Shown here: in pieces, positions 34,762 through 43,093 of the stretch | Layout of the letters: the number at the start of each line of letters is the position of its first letter | How positions within the stretch are numbered: position 1 is the first letter of the stretch | Assembly (NCBI RefSeq): GCF_013375035.1 | Contig: NZ_CP056032.1 | Span: forward strand, 642,001 to 706,000 | From: Spirosoma sp. KUDC1026 | GTDB taxonomy: Bacteria > Bacteroidota > Bacteroidia > Cytophagales > Spirosomataceae | Reading direction: 5' to 3' | Length of the DNA: 64,000 bases | Notes under the pieces: model-generated | What the model saw: the letters and a program-made list of their open reading frames with translations, nothing else | Database searches by the model: none | What the model was told of the DNA's origin: nothing | Translations under genes and position numbers: made by a program

Positions 34762-35178
34762 ATGACTGTTGCCGCTAAACTTCTGAAAGATTTTGGTCTC
34801 CGCCATACTACCGGTCGTGAGGAGGTGCTGGATCTGTTTTTGGGGGCCGGCCATGCACTAGCCCATAACGACGTAGAAAACGGCCTGAGTCCAGACCATG
34901 ACCGGGTAACCATCTATCGGACGCTACGTACCTTTCTGGATAAAGGTATCATCCATCGGGTGCTCGACGACGAGGGCGGCACGAAGTACGCGCTCTGCCG
35001 GGAAACCTGCGCCGATGGTCATCATCACCACGACCACGTACATTTTAAATGTGAAAACTGTGGTCAGACGACCTGCCTGGACGACGTCCAAATTCCGTCT
35101 GTGGCCTTGCCCGATGGATACAACCGAAAAGAGACGAACTTATTAATTCAGGGTGTTTGTCAGGGGTGTAACAAATAG
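34762..35178 (+). CDS. Fur family transcriptional regulator
   Basis: 138 aa. Winged helix (LRHTTGREEVLDLFL; DRVTIYRTLRTFLDKGIIHR) and C-terminal dimer domain with the metal cluster HHHHDHVHFKCENCGQTTCLDD and a second Cys pair CQGCNK. This fits the Fur superfamily with a structural zinc site; Fur, Zur and PerR cannot be separated safely. It lies 23 bases after the ABC transporter gene and ends before a strong terminator. Confidence 0.9.
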   Translation: MTVAAKLLKDFGLRHTTGREEVLDLFLGAGHALAHNDVENGLSPDHDRVTIYRTLRTFLDKGIIHRVLDDEGGTKYALCRETCADGHHHHDHVHFKCENCGQTTCLDDVQIPSVALPDGYNRKETNLLIQGVCQGCNK

Positions 35179-35225
35179 GAAAATTGCTCACCGGGCAGAT
35201 AACAATGTATAGTTTATAGTTTTAC

Positions 35226-35255
35226 GTCGGCGGTGCTTCCACTGCCGACTTTTTT
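35226..35255 (+). terminator. terminator after the Fur-family gene
   Basis: GTCGGCGGTG and CACTGCCGAC arms, four-base loop CTTC, then TTTTTT. It ends 16 bases before the MutS-like gene start. Confidence 0.88.
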
Positions 35256-35271
35256 ATTACTCGACAGTAGT

Positions 35272-37080
35272 ATGACTCCTGAGTCCATTTTTAACCAACG
35301 TATTCAGCAATTTCAACAGGCAGAACAGGCAGCGCAAAACCGTCATAACCAACTGGCTTTTTGGCGGTTAGTTTGGTTCGTAGGCACGGCTATTACCCTT
35401 TGGGGGCTTATTCAAGCTAATCAGCAACTAGCGGCCGCAGCAATTCTCCTGATTGGAGTTATAGGCTTCATGGTTTTACTTAAAAAGCATCAGGCGATCA
35501 AGCGGGAGCGGGATCTGAATCATCATCTGGCCGTTGTAAATCAGGATGAAGCAGGCCGACTAAAACGGCAGTATCTACGTACTGAAACAGGCGAGAAATT
35601 TAGCTCGCCTACCCATTTCTACGCGGGCGATCTGGACGTATTTGGCAAGCACTCATTATTTCGTCTACTCAACCGAACCCACACCCACTCTGGACAGCAA
35701 CACCTGGCCAATTGGCTGTTGGCTCCATCCGATCCGGCTATCGTTCGAAGTCGGCAACAAGCAGCCGCTGAGCTTAACCCTCAGATCGAGTGGCGACAAC
35801 AAATTGAAGCATTGGCTCATTTAGAGGGGTCCATCAACCGTCCCCCTGACGCCCTTTTTGCTTGGGCAGCAGCACCGGCAGCGCCCCTACCCGCTTACCT
35901 GAACGTTGTTCGTTTTCTATTTCCCCTAATCACGCTATTACTATTTATTGCCTGGCTTACCGGTTACGTACCAGGTATTGCTGTACTTCTTTCTCTGGCG
36001 GTGCACGCCCTGATTTTGCGAACAATTGCCAGTCAGGCAGCCCTTGTCAGCAACCAGACGTATACCATCTCAAGCGCTTTAAAAGGGTTCAGGGTACTCT
36101 TTCAACAAGCTGAACAACTAACGGGGACCAGCCCAAAAATCCAGGCAATTCGTAATACGTTAGTGACAAATTCGCAACCGATTTCGGGTATCATTGGCCA
36201 ATTGGCCAAACTAACCGAAGGGTTGAACTACCGCCAAAATCCTTATTTCTACCTTTTCTTCGGCGTTTTCTCGCTTTGGGATATGCATTACCTGATCCGG
36301 CTCGAACGCTGGCGGCAGGAGCACGGCCCGAAGCTAGAACAGTGGTTTACGGTACTCGGCGAGTTAGAAGCGCTCAACAGCCTGGCGGGTTTTTCGTATG
36401 CTCACCCAACATACGTAACGCCCGATCTGACAACTACTGAATTTGCGCTGGATTTTACTGCTGCAGCCCATCCTCTACTAATTCCCGGGCATAGTGTAGC
36501 CAATTCACTCTCGCTGGAAGGTTCAGGTCAGACCGTATTGATCACTGGCTCCAATATGTCGGGAAAGAGTACATTTTTACGAACAGTCGGTGCTAACGTC
36601 GTACTCGCCTTTGCTGGTGCCGTTGTCTCCGCTGAGCGTTTTACTTGTTCGCCTGTGCAAGTCTTTACCAGCATGCGTACGCAGGATTCTCTTGAAGAAA
36701 GCACGTCCTCTTTTTATGCCGAGCTTAAGCGTCTACAGACGCTGATTGGCTTGTCGCAGCAATTGGGTGCACTGCCCGTGCTCTATTTTCTGGATGAAAT
36801 CCTGAAAGGTACCAACTCAGCTGATCGGCATCGGGGAGCCGAAGCCCTGATTCGGCAGCTTCACCAAACGACTGCCTCCGGATTTGTATCAACGCACGAT
36901 CTGGAACTGGGTCAACTCGGCGATTCGTCTGGCTTTGTGCATAATTACCATTTCCAGTCAGATCTAAAGCAGGGTGAGCTAATCTTCGATTATTACCTTC
37001 GTAGCGGAATCTGTGAGAGCTTCAACGCCAGTCAATTAATGCGCGCAATCGGCATTAACATCGATGCGGTTCAGTCCTAG
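35272..37080 (+). CDS. MutS-related ATPase with membrane segments
   Basis: 602 aa from ATG 35272 (the frame to 35233 lies in the terminator). Two hydrophobic pairs (about 35-75 and 215-260), a MutS core-like helical part, then the ATPase: Walker A ITGSNMSGKSTFLRT, TSMRTQDSLEESTSSFYAEL, Walker B VLYFLDEILKGTNS and FVSTHDLELG. The mismatch-binding and connector domains are absent, so it is not canonical MutS; such membrane-linked MutS-like proteins are common in Bacteroidota and have no assigned role known to me. Confidence 0.88.
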   Translation: MTPESIFNQRIQQFQQAEQAAQNRHNQLAFWRLVWFVGTAITLWGLIQANQQLAAAAILLIGVIGFMVLLKKHQAIKRERDLNHHLAVVNQDEAGRLKRQYLRTETGEKFSSPTHFYAGDLDVFGKHSLFRLLNRTHTHSGQQHLANWLLAPSDPAIVRSRQQAAAELNPQIEWRQQIEALAHLEGSINRPPDALFAWAAAPAAPLPAYLNVVRFLFPLITLLLFIAWLTGYVPGIAVLLSLAVHALILRTIASQAALVSNQTYTISSALKGFRVLFQQAEQLTGTSPKIQAIRNTLVTNSQPISGIIGQLAKLTEGLNYRQNPYFYLFFGVFSLWDMHYLIRLERWRQEHGPKLEQWFTVLGELEALNSLAGFSYAHPTYVTPDLTTTEFALDFTAAAHPLLIPGHSVANSLSLEGSGQTVLITGSNMSGKSTFLRTVGANVVLAFAGAVVSAERFTCSPVQVFTSMRTQDSLEESTSSFYAELKRLQTLIGLSQQLGALPVLYFLDEILKGTNSADRHRGAEALIRQLHQTTASGFVSTHDLELGQLGDSSGFVHNYHFQSDLKQGELIFDYYLRSGICESFNASQLMRAIGINIDAVQS

Positions 37081-37140
37081 CTTCCCTCCTTTATTTACGA
37101 ATAGACCGCTGAAAATATTCTTTTTTCTCATCCCTTTGTC

Positions 37141-37169
37141 CTAAACAACCCCAAACTGGGGTTGTTTAG
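37141..37169. repeat. 13-bp perfect hairpin
   Basis: CTAAACAACCCCA, loop AAC, TGGGGTTGTTTAG. It lies 61 bases after the MutS-like gene and overlaps the -33 element of the promoter at 37162-37191. No T-run, so either a protein-binding site or a weak terminator. Confidence 0.6.
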
Positions 37170-37191
37170 CTGGGACAGAGTTGTATATTTG
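37162..37191 (+). promoter_or_regulatory. promoter match in front of a perfect palindrome
   Basis: TTG (37162-37164), 19 bases, TATATTTG (37184-37191), a good Bacteroidota promoter. The expected start is near 37195, directly before the 32-bp palindrome. No gene on this strand begins before 37537, so the product would be a short RNA or a long leader of the Fe-S gene. Confidence 0.5.
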
Positions 37192-37197
37192 CTCATC

Positions 37198-37229
37198 CTA
37201 AAAACAGTATGCATGCATACTGTTTTTAG
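37198..37229. repeat. 32-bp perfect palindrome
   Basis: Each half is CTAAAAACAGTATGCA followed by its complement, without a spacer. Its inner 24 bases differ at only two positions from the centre of the palindrome at 59449-59484. A candidate operator for an unknown dimeric regulator or a dispersed palindromic repeat. Confidence 0.8.
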
Positions 37230-37284
37230 AGTTAATGTAATAACTAGCTCTGTAGTAGGATGACTGTTCAAGAAAATCTGGGCA

Positions 37285-37314
37285 TAAAAAAAGCCCCTCC
37301 GAGCGGAAGGGCTT
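37285..37314 (-). terminator. terminator of the tRNA-Phe transcript
   Basis: On the minus strand AAGCCCTTCC, loop GCTC, GGAGGGGCTT followed by a run of Ts. It starts 10 bases past the tRNA 3' end. Confidence 0.85.
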
Positions 37315-37323
37315 ATGAGAAGG

Positions 37324-37396
37324 TGGTGATGGACGGAATCGAACCGCCGACACAAGGATTTTCAGTCCTTTGCTCTACCAACTGAGCTACATCACC
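37324..37396 (-). tRNA. tRNA-Phe (anticodon GAA)
   Basis: 73 bases. The acceptor GGTGATG pairs with CATCACC, D arm GCTC..GAGC, anticodon stem GGACT with loop TGAAAAT giving GAA, and T arm GGCGG TTCGATT CCGTC. The discriminator A is followed by CC and not by a full CCA, so the 3' end is completed enzymatically. The promoter (37424-37454) and terminator are both visible. Confidence 0.96.
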
Positions 37397-37423
37397 GCAA
37401 CGGCGGACCGTCTTAACGTGGTG

Positions 37424-37454
37424 CAAAAGTAAGCGATTAAAGTCTTTGTACAAA
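37424..37454 (-). promoter_or_regulatory. promoter of tRNA-Phe
   Basis: On the minus strand TTTG (37451-37454), 19 bases, TACTTTTG (37424-37431), a full consensus match. The start would be near 37420, about 24 bases before the mature tRNA 5' end. Confidence 0.8.
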
Positions 37455-37495
37455 TATTTATCTACAAGAAGACAAATAAATATTTACACAAAGAC
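37442..37495. promoter_or_regulatory. 20-bp inverted repeat in the divergent promoter region
   Basis: GTCTTTGT AC AAATATTTAT (37442-37461) and ATAAATATTT AC ACAAAGAC (37476-37495) are complementary except for the two AC positions. It overlaps the -33 element of tRNA-Phe and lies 41 bases before the Fe-S gene. Confidence 0.6.
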
Positions 37496-37536
37496 AAAAT
37501 CCTACTGATAATCAAACTAGTAAGTGTAACGCATAT

Positions 37537-38916
37537 ATGGAAATCATTCAGCAAATTTTATTCGTAGCTGCATTAGGGGTTGTCGCCTGGTTCATTACCA
37601 AGCGGGTTCAGCTCATCAGCCGGGCGATTAAGTTAGGTCGACCGGAGAACCGATTCGATCATGCTGACGAGCGTTTGAAGACTATGTTGCTCGTAGCGTT
37701 CGGGCAAAAGAAGATGTTCACTAATCTACTGGTTGGTGTCATGCACTTTGTCATTTATGCTGGTTTTATCATTATCAATCTGGAGATTCTGGAGATCATC
37801 CTGGATGGTGTAGTAGGAACCCACCGGCTTTTTGCGCCTTACATCACCCCGATTTATCCAATTTTGATCGACGTATTTGAAGTGCTGGCGTTTGGTGTGT
37901 TGTCCGTGTGTGTTGTTTTTCTGTGCCGTCGATTCATCGCTCGTGTTAGTCGGCTTCAGGCTAGTCGGCATCGCGAATTACGGGGATGGCCTGTTTCAGA
38001 CGCAACCATCATCCTAACCGCCGAAATTTTTCTGATGGTTGCCTTCCTGACTTGGAACGCATCGGACAGCGTATTGCGTGACCGGGGCGTTGGCCACTAC
38101 GGCGAACTGCAGGGCGTCGTTCCTGACTTCCTAATCAGTCAATACCTGAAACCGTTATTCGCAGGCTTCGGCGATAGAGCGCTGGTGGCTTACGAGCGAG
38201 CGGCCTGGTGGTTACATATCCTGGGTATTCTGGCCTTTGCGATCTACGTAACATACTCTAAGCATCTGCACATCGCGCTGGGCTTTCCTAATGTGTACTT
38301 CTCTGATCTGCAGCCAAAAGGCGAAATGCAGAATATGCCAGAGATCACAAAAGAAGTGCAACTGGCGCTGGGTTTACCGCTGTCTACGCAGCCTGACGGA
38401 TCACAAGCGAATGACAATGGCGAGCAATCGGCTGAAATCGGTCGATTTGGGGCGAAGGACGTCGAAGATCTGAAGTGGATTAACCTGATGAACGCCTACA
38501 GCTGTACCGAATGCGGTCGCTGTACGGCTGCTTGTCCGGCGAATATTACGGGCAAAAAACTGTCGCCCAGAAAGATTATGATGGATACGCGCGATCGGCT
38601 GGAGGATATTCAGAAAGGCTGGAAGGCGAACGGATACGATTACAAAGACGATAAGTCGTTGCTGGGTGATTACATCACACCAGAGGAATTAAATGCCTGT
38701 ACGACCTGTCAGGCATGCATTAATGCCTGCCCGATCAATATTAACCCACTTGACATTATTCTTCAGCTACGGCGCTACCGCGTCATGGAGGAATCGCAGG
38801 CACCGGCTGCCTGGAATGCTATGTTCAGCAATATTGAAAACAACATGGCCCCCTGGAAATTCTCGCCAAGCGACCGCTTCAACTGGGCCGAGCAAGTGAA
38901 CGAAGTTAAATTCTAG
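37537..38916 (+). CDS. membrane Fe-S oxidoreductase subunit (two 4Fe-4S clusters)
   Basis: 459 aa. Several membrane segments in the first 250 residues, NarI/DsrM-like, with candidate haem His residues (GVMHFVIYAG; WWLHILGI; KHLHIALG). Then a soluble domain with two ferredoxin motifs CTECGRCTAACP (about 325) and CTTCQACINACP (about 388). With the CCG protein encoded next it forms a two-gene electron-transfer unit like heterodisulfide reductase DE or the membrane ETF:menaquinone oxidoreductases. ETF genes are not in the window, so the electron donor is inference. Confidence 0.82.
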   Translation: MEIIQQILFVAALGVVAWFITKRVQLISRAIKLGRPENRFDHADERLKTMLLVAFGQKKMFTNLLVGVMHFVIYAGFIIINLEILEIILDGVVGTHRLFAPYITPIYPILIDVFEVLAFGVLSVCVVFLCRRFIARVSRLQASRHRELRGWPVSDATIILTAEIFLMVAFLTWNASDSVLRDRGVGHYGELQGVVPDFLISQYLKPLFAGFGDRALVAYERAAWWLHILGILAFAIYVTYSKHLHIALGFPNVYFSDLQPKGEMQNMPEITKEVQLALGLPLSTQPDGSQANDNGEQSAEIGRFGAKDVEDLKWINLMNAYSCTECGRCTAACPANITGKKLSPRKIMMDTRDRLEDIQKGWKANGYDYKDDKSLLGDYITPEELNACTTCQACINACPININPLDIILQLRRYRVMEESQAPAAWNAMFSNIENNMAPWKFSPSDRFNWAEQVNEVKF

Positions 38917-39016
38917 TTGTAGAGCTGTACGGGTATATAGGTATCTCGGTGGTGAATGATTCCACGCTCGTTAACTATACGATCCGATAACTTTTCAACT
39001 ATCCAACCTTACTATT

Positions 39017-39817
39017 ATGCTAGCTGAAGAAAAATATAGCGTACCCACGATGGCCGACATGGCGGCAGCGGGCGAAGACCCCGAGGTCCTGTTCTGGGTC
39101 GGTTGTGCGGGCTCGTTTGATGACCGGTATAAACGCGTAACGATTGCCTTTGTCCGCATTTTAAATCACGTTGGTATCAAATTCGCCGTTCTGGGGCCAG
39201 AAGAGGCCTGCACGGGCGACCCCGCCCGCCGGGCTGGTAATGAGTTCCTGTTTCAGATGCAGGCCGTATCAAATATTCAGGTGTTGAACGCCTATAACGT
39301 AAAGAAAATCGTGACGGCCTGCCCGCACTGCTTCAATACGCTCAAAAACGAATACCCGGAGCTGGGCGGTCGGTACGAAGTCATTCACCATTCGCAGTTC
39401 TTACAGGGTTTGATCAACGAAGGCCGTATTCGCGTACAGGACGGTCAGTCATTCAAAGGTCGCAAGATTACGTTTCATGATTCCTGTTATCTGGGTCGGG
39501 CCAACAAGGTATACGAAGCACCACGGGACGTATTGTCCGCGCTGGATGCTGATTTAGTCGACATGAAACGTGTACGGGCTAATGGACTCTGCTGCGGGGC
39601 TGGCGGTGGTCAGTACTTTAAGGAACCGGAGCCTGGTACCAAGGATGTCAACGTAGAACGCGTGGAAGAAGCCCTGGCCACCGGCGCCGATACGATCGCC
39701 GTTGCCTGTCCATTCTGCATGACTATGATGTCTGACGGGGTTAAGAATAAGAATCGTGAGGATTCGGTTCAGGTATATGACGTTTCGGAACTCATTGCCC
39801 AAAAACAGGGGTTGTGA
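39017..39817 (+). CDS. CCG-domain Fe-S protein (HdrB/GlpC/LutA-like)
   Basis: 266 aa, soluble. Two cysteine-rich CCG modules: VGCAGSFDDRYK with TACPHCFNTLKNEYPEL, and HDSCYLGRAN with LCCGAGGGQYF and ACPFCMTMM. Such modules bind a non-cubane 4Fe-4S centre. Partner of the membrane protein encoded 100 bases upstream. LutA-type lactate oxidation is the alternative, but no lutB or lutC is present. Confidence 0.85.
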   Translation: MLAEEKYSVPTMADMAAAGEDPEVLFWVGCAGSFDDRYKRVTIAFVRILNHVGIKFAVLGPEEACTGDPARRAGNEFLFQMQAVSNIQVLNAYNVKKIVTACPHCFNTLKNEYPELGGRYEVIHHSQFLQGLINEGRIRVQDGQSFKGRKITFHDSCYLGRANKVYEAPRDVLSALDADLVDMKRVRANGLCCGAGGGQYFKEPEPGTKDVNVERVEEALATGADTIAVACPFCMTMMSDGVKNKNREDSVQVYDVSELIAQKQGL

Positions 39818-39827
39818 CTTTATTTCG

Positions 39828-39907
39828 CGAAGGGCCCGGGGCAAAGGGTATAGGTAATACACCATTTCCTAACCCTTTACCCCACGCCCCTACCCCTCCG
39901 CCCCTTG
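39828..39907 (+). repeat. G-rich palindromic repeat, intergenic copy
   Basis: GGGCCCGGGGCAAAGGGTAT and AGG on the left, CCTAACCCTTTACCCC and ACGCCCC on the right, complementary with few mismatches. It lies 10 bases after the CCG gene stop and 17 before the next start. It has no stop codon in the frame of the following gene, which is why that open frame extends to 39814. Confidence 0.8.
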
Positions 39908-39924
39908 CTCAAAGCACAAAAACT

Positions 39925-40431
39925 ATGTGGATAGATTTTGATAAACTTCCCGACGACGCCCGTGTTTGGGTGTATCAGGCTAACCAGCCGCTAACGAGCG
40001 AAGACGTACAGGCCGTTGAACTGGCACTACAGCCAGCCTTAAACCAGTGGGCAGCCCATGGCCAGCCCCTATTGGCGTCGGCTAAAGTTGTTTTGAACCG
40101 TTTTGTTGTTGTCGGCGTAGATGAGGGTTATAGTCTACCCAGCGGTTGCTCAATTGACTCTTCGGCCCGGACAATACGGGACATTGGGCAGCAGTTGGCA
40201 GGTGGTGTTGATTTCTTTGATCGGTCGGCGGCTATTCTGAGCAGCGATGGCTCAGTTACTACGTATCCATTGCCGCTTTTAAAAACGGCCGTTGCTGAAG
40301 GACACATTACGTCAGATTCGATTCTGCTTAATACGCTTGTTAAGACAAAAGCGGAATTTTTGTCAGCCTGGCAGCAGCCTGCTGGTGAATCGTGGCTGAA
40401 ACGTTATTTTAACGTTGCTACATCGATTTAG
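39925..40431 (+). CDS. conserved Bacteroidota protein of unknown function
   Basis: 168 aa from ATG 39925 (WIDFDKLPDDARVWVYQANQ). The open frame extends upstream to 39814 only because it reads through the palindromic repeat, so the longer form is rejected. Soluble, no signal. It contains LASAKVVLNRFVVVGVDEGY, SGCSIDSSARTIRDIGQQL and FFDRSAAILSSDG. Homologues I recall are labelled ABC transporter ATPase in databases, but no Walker motifs are present, so that label is not supported. Confidence 0.78.
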   Translation: MWIDFDKLPDDARVWVYQANQPLTSEDVQAVELALQPALNQWAAHGQPLLASAKVVLNRFVVVGVDEGYSLPSGCSIDSSARTIRDIGQQLAGGVDFFDRSAAILSSDGSVTTYPLPLLKTAVAEGHITSDSILLNTLVKTKAEFLSAWQQPAGESWLKRYFNVATSI

Positions 40432-40449
40432 ACAGCCTTAAATTTAAGT

Positions 40450-40496
40450 AAGCCGGTCAGTTGCCACAAATTATCTGTCGGCAGCTGACCGGCTTT
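40450..40496 (+). terminator. hairpin terminator
   Basis: AAGCCGGTCAGTTGCC and GGCAGCTGACCGGCTT form a 15-16 bp stem (one bulged base) followed by only three Ts. It is 18 bases past the previous stop. In the rest of 40432-40680 I see no gene. Confidence 0.7.
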
Positions 40497-40680
40497 AACA
40501 TTAGTGTCTAACGAAACGTTCACTGACAAATCGGCATATCTGGCTGATTATGAACTTTTTTTGAACAAAGGACTGATTTTTGCAGTCAAGCTTTTATGAG
40601 CTGTCAATAAATCGTTGCTGATCCTGTCAGTGAAATCGCTGACCAGAACCAACGGTATACGGTAATTAACCCTTACTTTT

Positions 40681-41367
40681 ATGGCGACTATGCCCGAAGT
40701 TATGTCAGATACGCCAACTCGCGACGACGACCAAACGCTGCCAATCGACGGCTCGCCTGCTGCCGAACAGCCCTCGACCGACACCCCAGCTCGTGGTTAT
40801 ACCGACGAGCAGAAATATCAAATATTTAACAGAGAGTTTATGCCCCACATAGACTCCATGTACAACTTTGCCTTTCGGTTAACTACAGACGAGGACGACG
40901 CCAACGATCTCGTGCAGGATACGTATTTAAAGGCCTTCCGTTTTATTTCCTCGTTCGAACAAGGAACTAACGCAAAAGCATGGCTGTTTCGAATTCTGAA
41001 GAACAGCTTCATTAACGACTACCGTAAAAAGAGTAAGGAGCCGGCGAAAGTTGACTATCAGGATGTCGAAACGACATATAATTCTGAAGATTCTGAAACT
41101 GAGCATACGGTCGACCTACGGGCAGAGTCGGTTTCTGATCTGATCGGCGATGAGGTAGCTACGGCTCTCAACTCGCTGCCGGTTGACTTCCGGACGGTCA
41201 TCATTCTTTGTGACATCGAAGGATTCACGTATGAGGAGATGGCTAAGATTCTGGATATTCCAATCGGCACAGTACGATCCCGCTTACACCGGGCCCGTAA
41301 CCTGTTGAAAGAGAAACTGCGTGACTATGCCTCTTCAATGGGATATAATGAAGAAAATGAAGAGTAA
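40681..41367 (+). CDS. ECF-type RNA polymerase sigma factor
   Basis: 228 aa. An acidic 35-residue N-terminal extension, then region 2 (MPHIDSMYNFAFRLTTDEDD; NDLVQDTYLKAFRFISSFEQ; NAKAWLFRILKNSFINDYRK) and region 4 (LNSLPVDFRTVIILCDIEGF; TYEEMAKILDIPIGTVRSRL, HRARNLLKEKL). It directs RNA polymerase to stress or envelope promoters; the target motif is unknown. A gene for a small Cys-rich probable anti-sigma factor follows 81 bases downstream. Confidence 0.92.
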   Translation: MATMPEVMSDTPTRDDDQTLPIDGSPAAEQPSTDTPARGYTDEQKYQIFNREFMPHIDSMYNFAFRLTTDEDDANDLVQDTYLKAFRFISSFEQGTNAKAWLFRILKNSFINDYRKKSKEPAKVDYQDVETTYNSEDSETEHTVDLRAESVSDLIGDEVATALNSLPVDFRTVIILCDIEGFTYEEMAKILDIPIGTVRSRLHRARNLLKEKLRDYASSMGYNEENEE

Positions 41368-41448
41368 ACCGAACTTTTTCTCACTATACTTTGGTTCTGC
41401 TAATAACTTAACGGTATTAATATTCTTGGAATAAATAGAACTTTTCCA

Positions 41449-41739
41449 ATGCAAACGTCGTTGCCATCGTCATCCTCCTCCAGCACAAAGCCTGAGATGA
41501 AGCACAATTGCAGTCACCAGGCTGACTGTCTTAAAATGATTCAGTTGATTTTGGATGGAGAAGCCACCGAACAACAACTCGCCAAGCTTAAAGTCAATCT
41601 AGAAAGTTGCCAGCCCTGCATCAAGATGTATCATCTCGAACAGGAAGTGAAAGAGTTGTTGACTAAACGAATGGAAAAAAAGTGCTGCCCTGAGCAGCTA
41701 GTAGCAACGATAAAATCCCGGATTTTAAGTTTCAGCTAA
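41449..41739 (+). CDS. probable zinc-finger-like anti-sigma factor
   Basis: 96 aa. HNCSHQADCLKMIQLILDGE, then LKVNLESCQPCIKMYHLEQE and KKCCPEQLVATIKSRIL. The arrangement His-Cys...Cys-x2-Cys is like the ZAS (zf-HC2) anti-sigma domain, but the His expected three residues before the CxxC is Asn. No membrane segment, so it would act in the cytoplasm on the sigma factor encoded upstream. Function inferred mainly from context. Confidence 0.75.
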   Translation: MQTSLPSSSSSSTKPEMKHNCSHQADCLKMIQLILDGEATEQQLAKLKVNLESCQPCIKMYHLEQEVKELLTKRMEKKCCPEQLVATIKSRILSFS

Positions 41740-41755
41740 CAGCATTGTACTTTTG

Positions 41756-41808
41756 TTGGGGTAATTAAGGAAACGGATCAACCGCCCTTAATTACCCCAA
41801 TTTCTTTT
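41756..41808 (+). terminator. intrinsic terminator
   Basis: TTGGGGTAATTAAGG (41756-41770) and its exact complement (41786-41800), 15-bp perfect stem, then TTTCTTTTT. Confidence 0.88.
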
Positions 41809-41835
41809 TAATATATAGCCACAAACGATTACATT

Positions 41836-42435
41836 TTGGACGGTAAACTCATTATATTCTCAGCCCCCTCTGGTTCTGGTAAGACAACTATCGTCAAACA
41901 CCTGCTGGCCGAGAACGCAAACCTTGGTTTTTCGATCTCCGCCTGTACCCGCGACCGCCGGGGACGTAGTGAGCAGAATGGGAAAGATTATTATTTTCTA
42001 ACGCCCGAAGACTTTAAAGAAAAGATTGATAACAACGAGTTTGTCGAGTGGGAGGAAGTATACGTAGGTGCTTTTTACGGTACGCTGAAATCGGAGATTG
42101 AGCGCGTGTGGGCCAGTGGTAAGCACGTCCTATTCGACGTTGATGTGCAGGGCGGCCTGAAACTGAAAGAGTACTACGGCGACAAAGCGCTGGCGGTTTT
42201 TGTGAAAGTACCTGACGAAGAAACGTTACGTCAGCGACTCATCGGCCGCGGTTCGGAAACAGAAGAGAGCCTGTCAAAACGGTTGTTCAAAGTTCACTTC
42301 GAAATGAGTTTTCAGGACCGTTTCGACGTAATACTGGTTAACGACGATCTGGAAACCTCACTTCAGAAAGCTCAGCGGTTGGTCAATGACTTTGTAAATG
42401 AGAATAAAGTACCGGCTAAATCGACCGTGTTATAG
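41836..42435 (+). CDS. gmk: guanylate kinase
   Basis: 199 aa. TTG start: no ATG or GTG precedes the P-loop in frame within reach. P-loop [20 protein letters not shown] site [18 protein letters not shown] and [31 protein letters not shown], and lid [17 protein letters not shown]. It phosphorylates GMP to GDP. nadD follows after a small hairpin. Confidence 0.95.
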   Translation: MDGKLIIFSAPSGSGKTTIVKHLLAENANLGFSISACTRDRRGRSEQNGKDYYFLTPEDFKEKIDNNEFVEWEEVYVGAFYGTLKSEIERVWASGKHVLFDVDVQGGLKLKEYYGDKALAVFVKVPDEETLRQRLIGRGSETEESLSKRLFKVHFEMSFQDRFDVILVNDDLETSLQKAQRLVNDFVNENKVPAKSTVL

Positions 42436-42459
42436 CAATTAATAAACAGAATATCAGCC

Positions 42460-42492
42460 ATGACGCTTTCTAGGGAAGGCGTCATTCTTTTT
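42460..42492 (+). terminator. terminator after gmk
   Basis: ATGACGC-TTTC and GAAGGCGTCAT arms with TAGG loop, then CTTTTT. It lies 12 bases before the nadD start. Confidence 0.75.
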
Positions 42493-42503
42493 AGTACGTG
42501 TTA

Positions 42504-43076
42504 ATGAAAATCGGTCTGTTTTTTGGGTCATTCAACCCCATTCATATGGGGCATCTTATCATTGCCAACACCATGGCAACAGCAACAGATCTGGAGCAGG
42601 TCTGGTTTGTGGTGTCGCCCCAGAACCCATTCAAGAAGACCAAAAGTCTGCTGCACGAATTTGACCGATACGATATGGTGGAGCAGGCTATTAACGATAA
42701 CAGCCGATTGCGGGCGACTAATATCGAGTTTTCAATGCCTAAACCGAGCTACACGATTGATACGCTGGTACGTTTGGGTGAAAAATACCCCCAGCACACA
42801 TTCCGGCTTATCATGGGTGAAGACAATCTGGATCAGTTTATTAACTGGAAGAACTATGACAAAATTCTGGACTACTACGGTGTGTACGTTTACCCCAGAC
42901 CCCGTTCGGTCGAGAGTTCATTGAAAGCCCATCCTGCTATCAAACTGGTCGAAGCGCCCTTACTCGATATCTCAGCTACGTTCATACGCGACTGCATCCG
43001 GACCAATCGCTCAATTCGCTACATGGTGCCGGATGCCGTGGAAGAAATGATTACCCGCAAAAAATTCTATCTCTAA
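42504..43076 (+). CDS. nadD: nicotinate-nucleotide adenylyltransferase
   Basis: 190 aa from ATG 42504. IGLFFGSFNPIHMGHLIIA is the nucleotidyltransferase GxFxPxHxGH motif; PSYTIDTLVRLG, FRLIMGEDNLDQFINWKNY and the C-terminal ISATFIRDCIRTNRSIRYMVP are the NadD blocks (ISxTxxR). It makes NaAD in NAD synthesis. A GTG at 42498 would add two residues. Confidence 0.95.
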   Translation: MKIGLFFGSFNPIHMGHLIIANTMATATDLEQVWFVVSPQNPFKKTKSLLHEFDRYDMVEQAINDNSRLRATNIEFSMPKPSYTIDTLVRLGEKYPQHTFRLIMGEDNLDQFINWKNYDKILDYYGVYVYPRPRSVESSLKAHPAIKLVEAPLLDISATFIRDCIRTNRSIRYMVPDAVEEMITRKKFYL

Positions 43077-43093
43077 TCTCTTTTTGGTTTACC

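Noticed and set aside
39814..39924. Longer N-terminus for the 39925 gene
   Set aside because: The extra 37 codons are almost entirely the palindromic repeat and low-complexity Pro/Gly; the conserved protein starts at MWIDFDKLPD.
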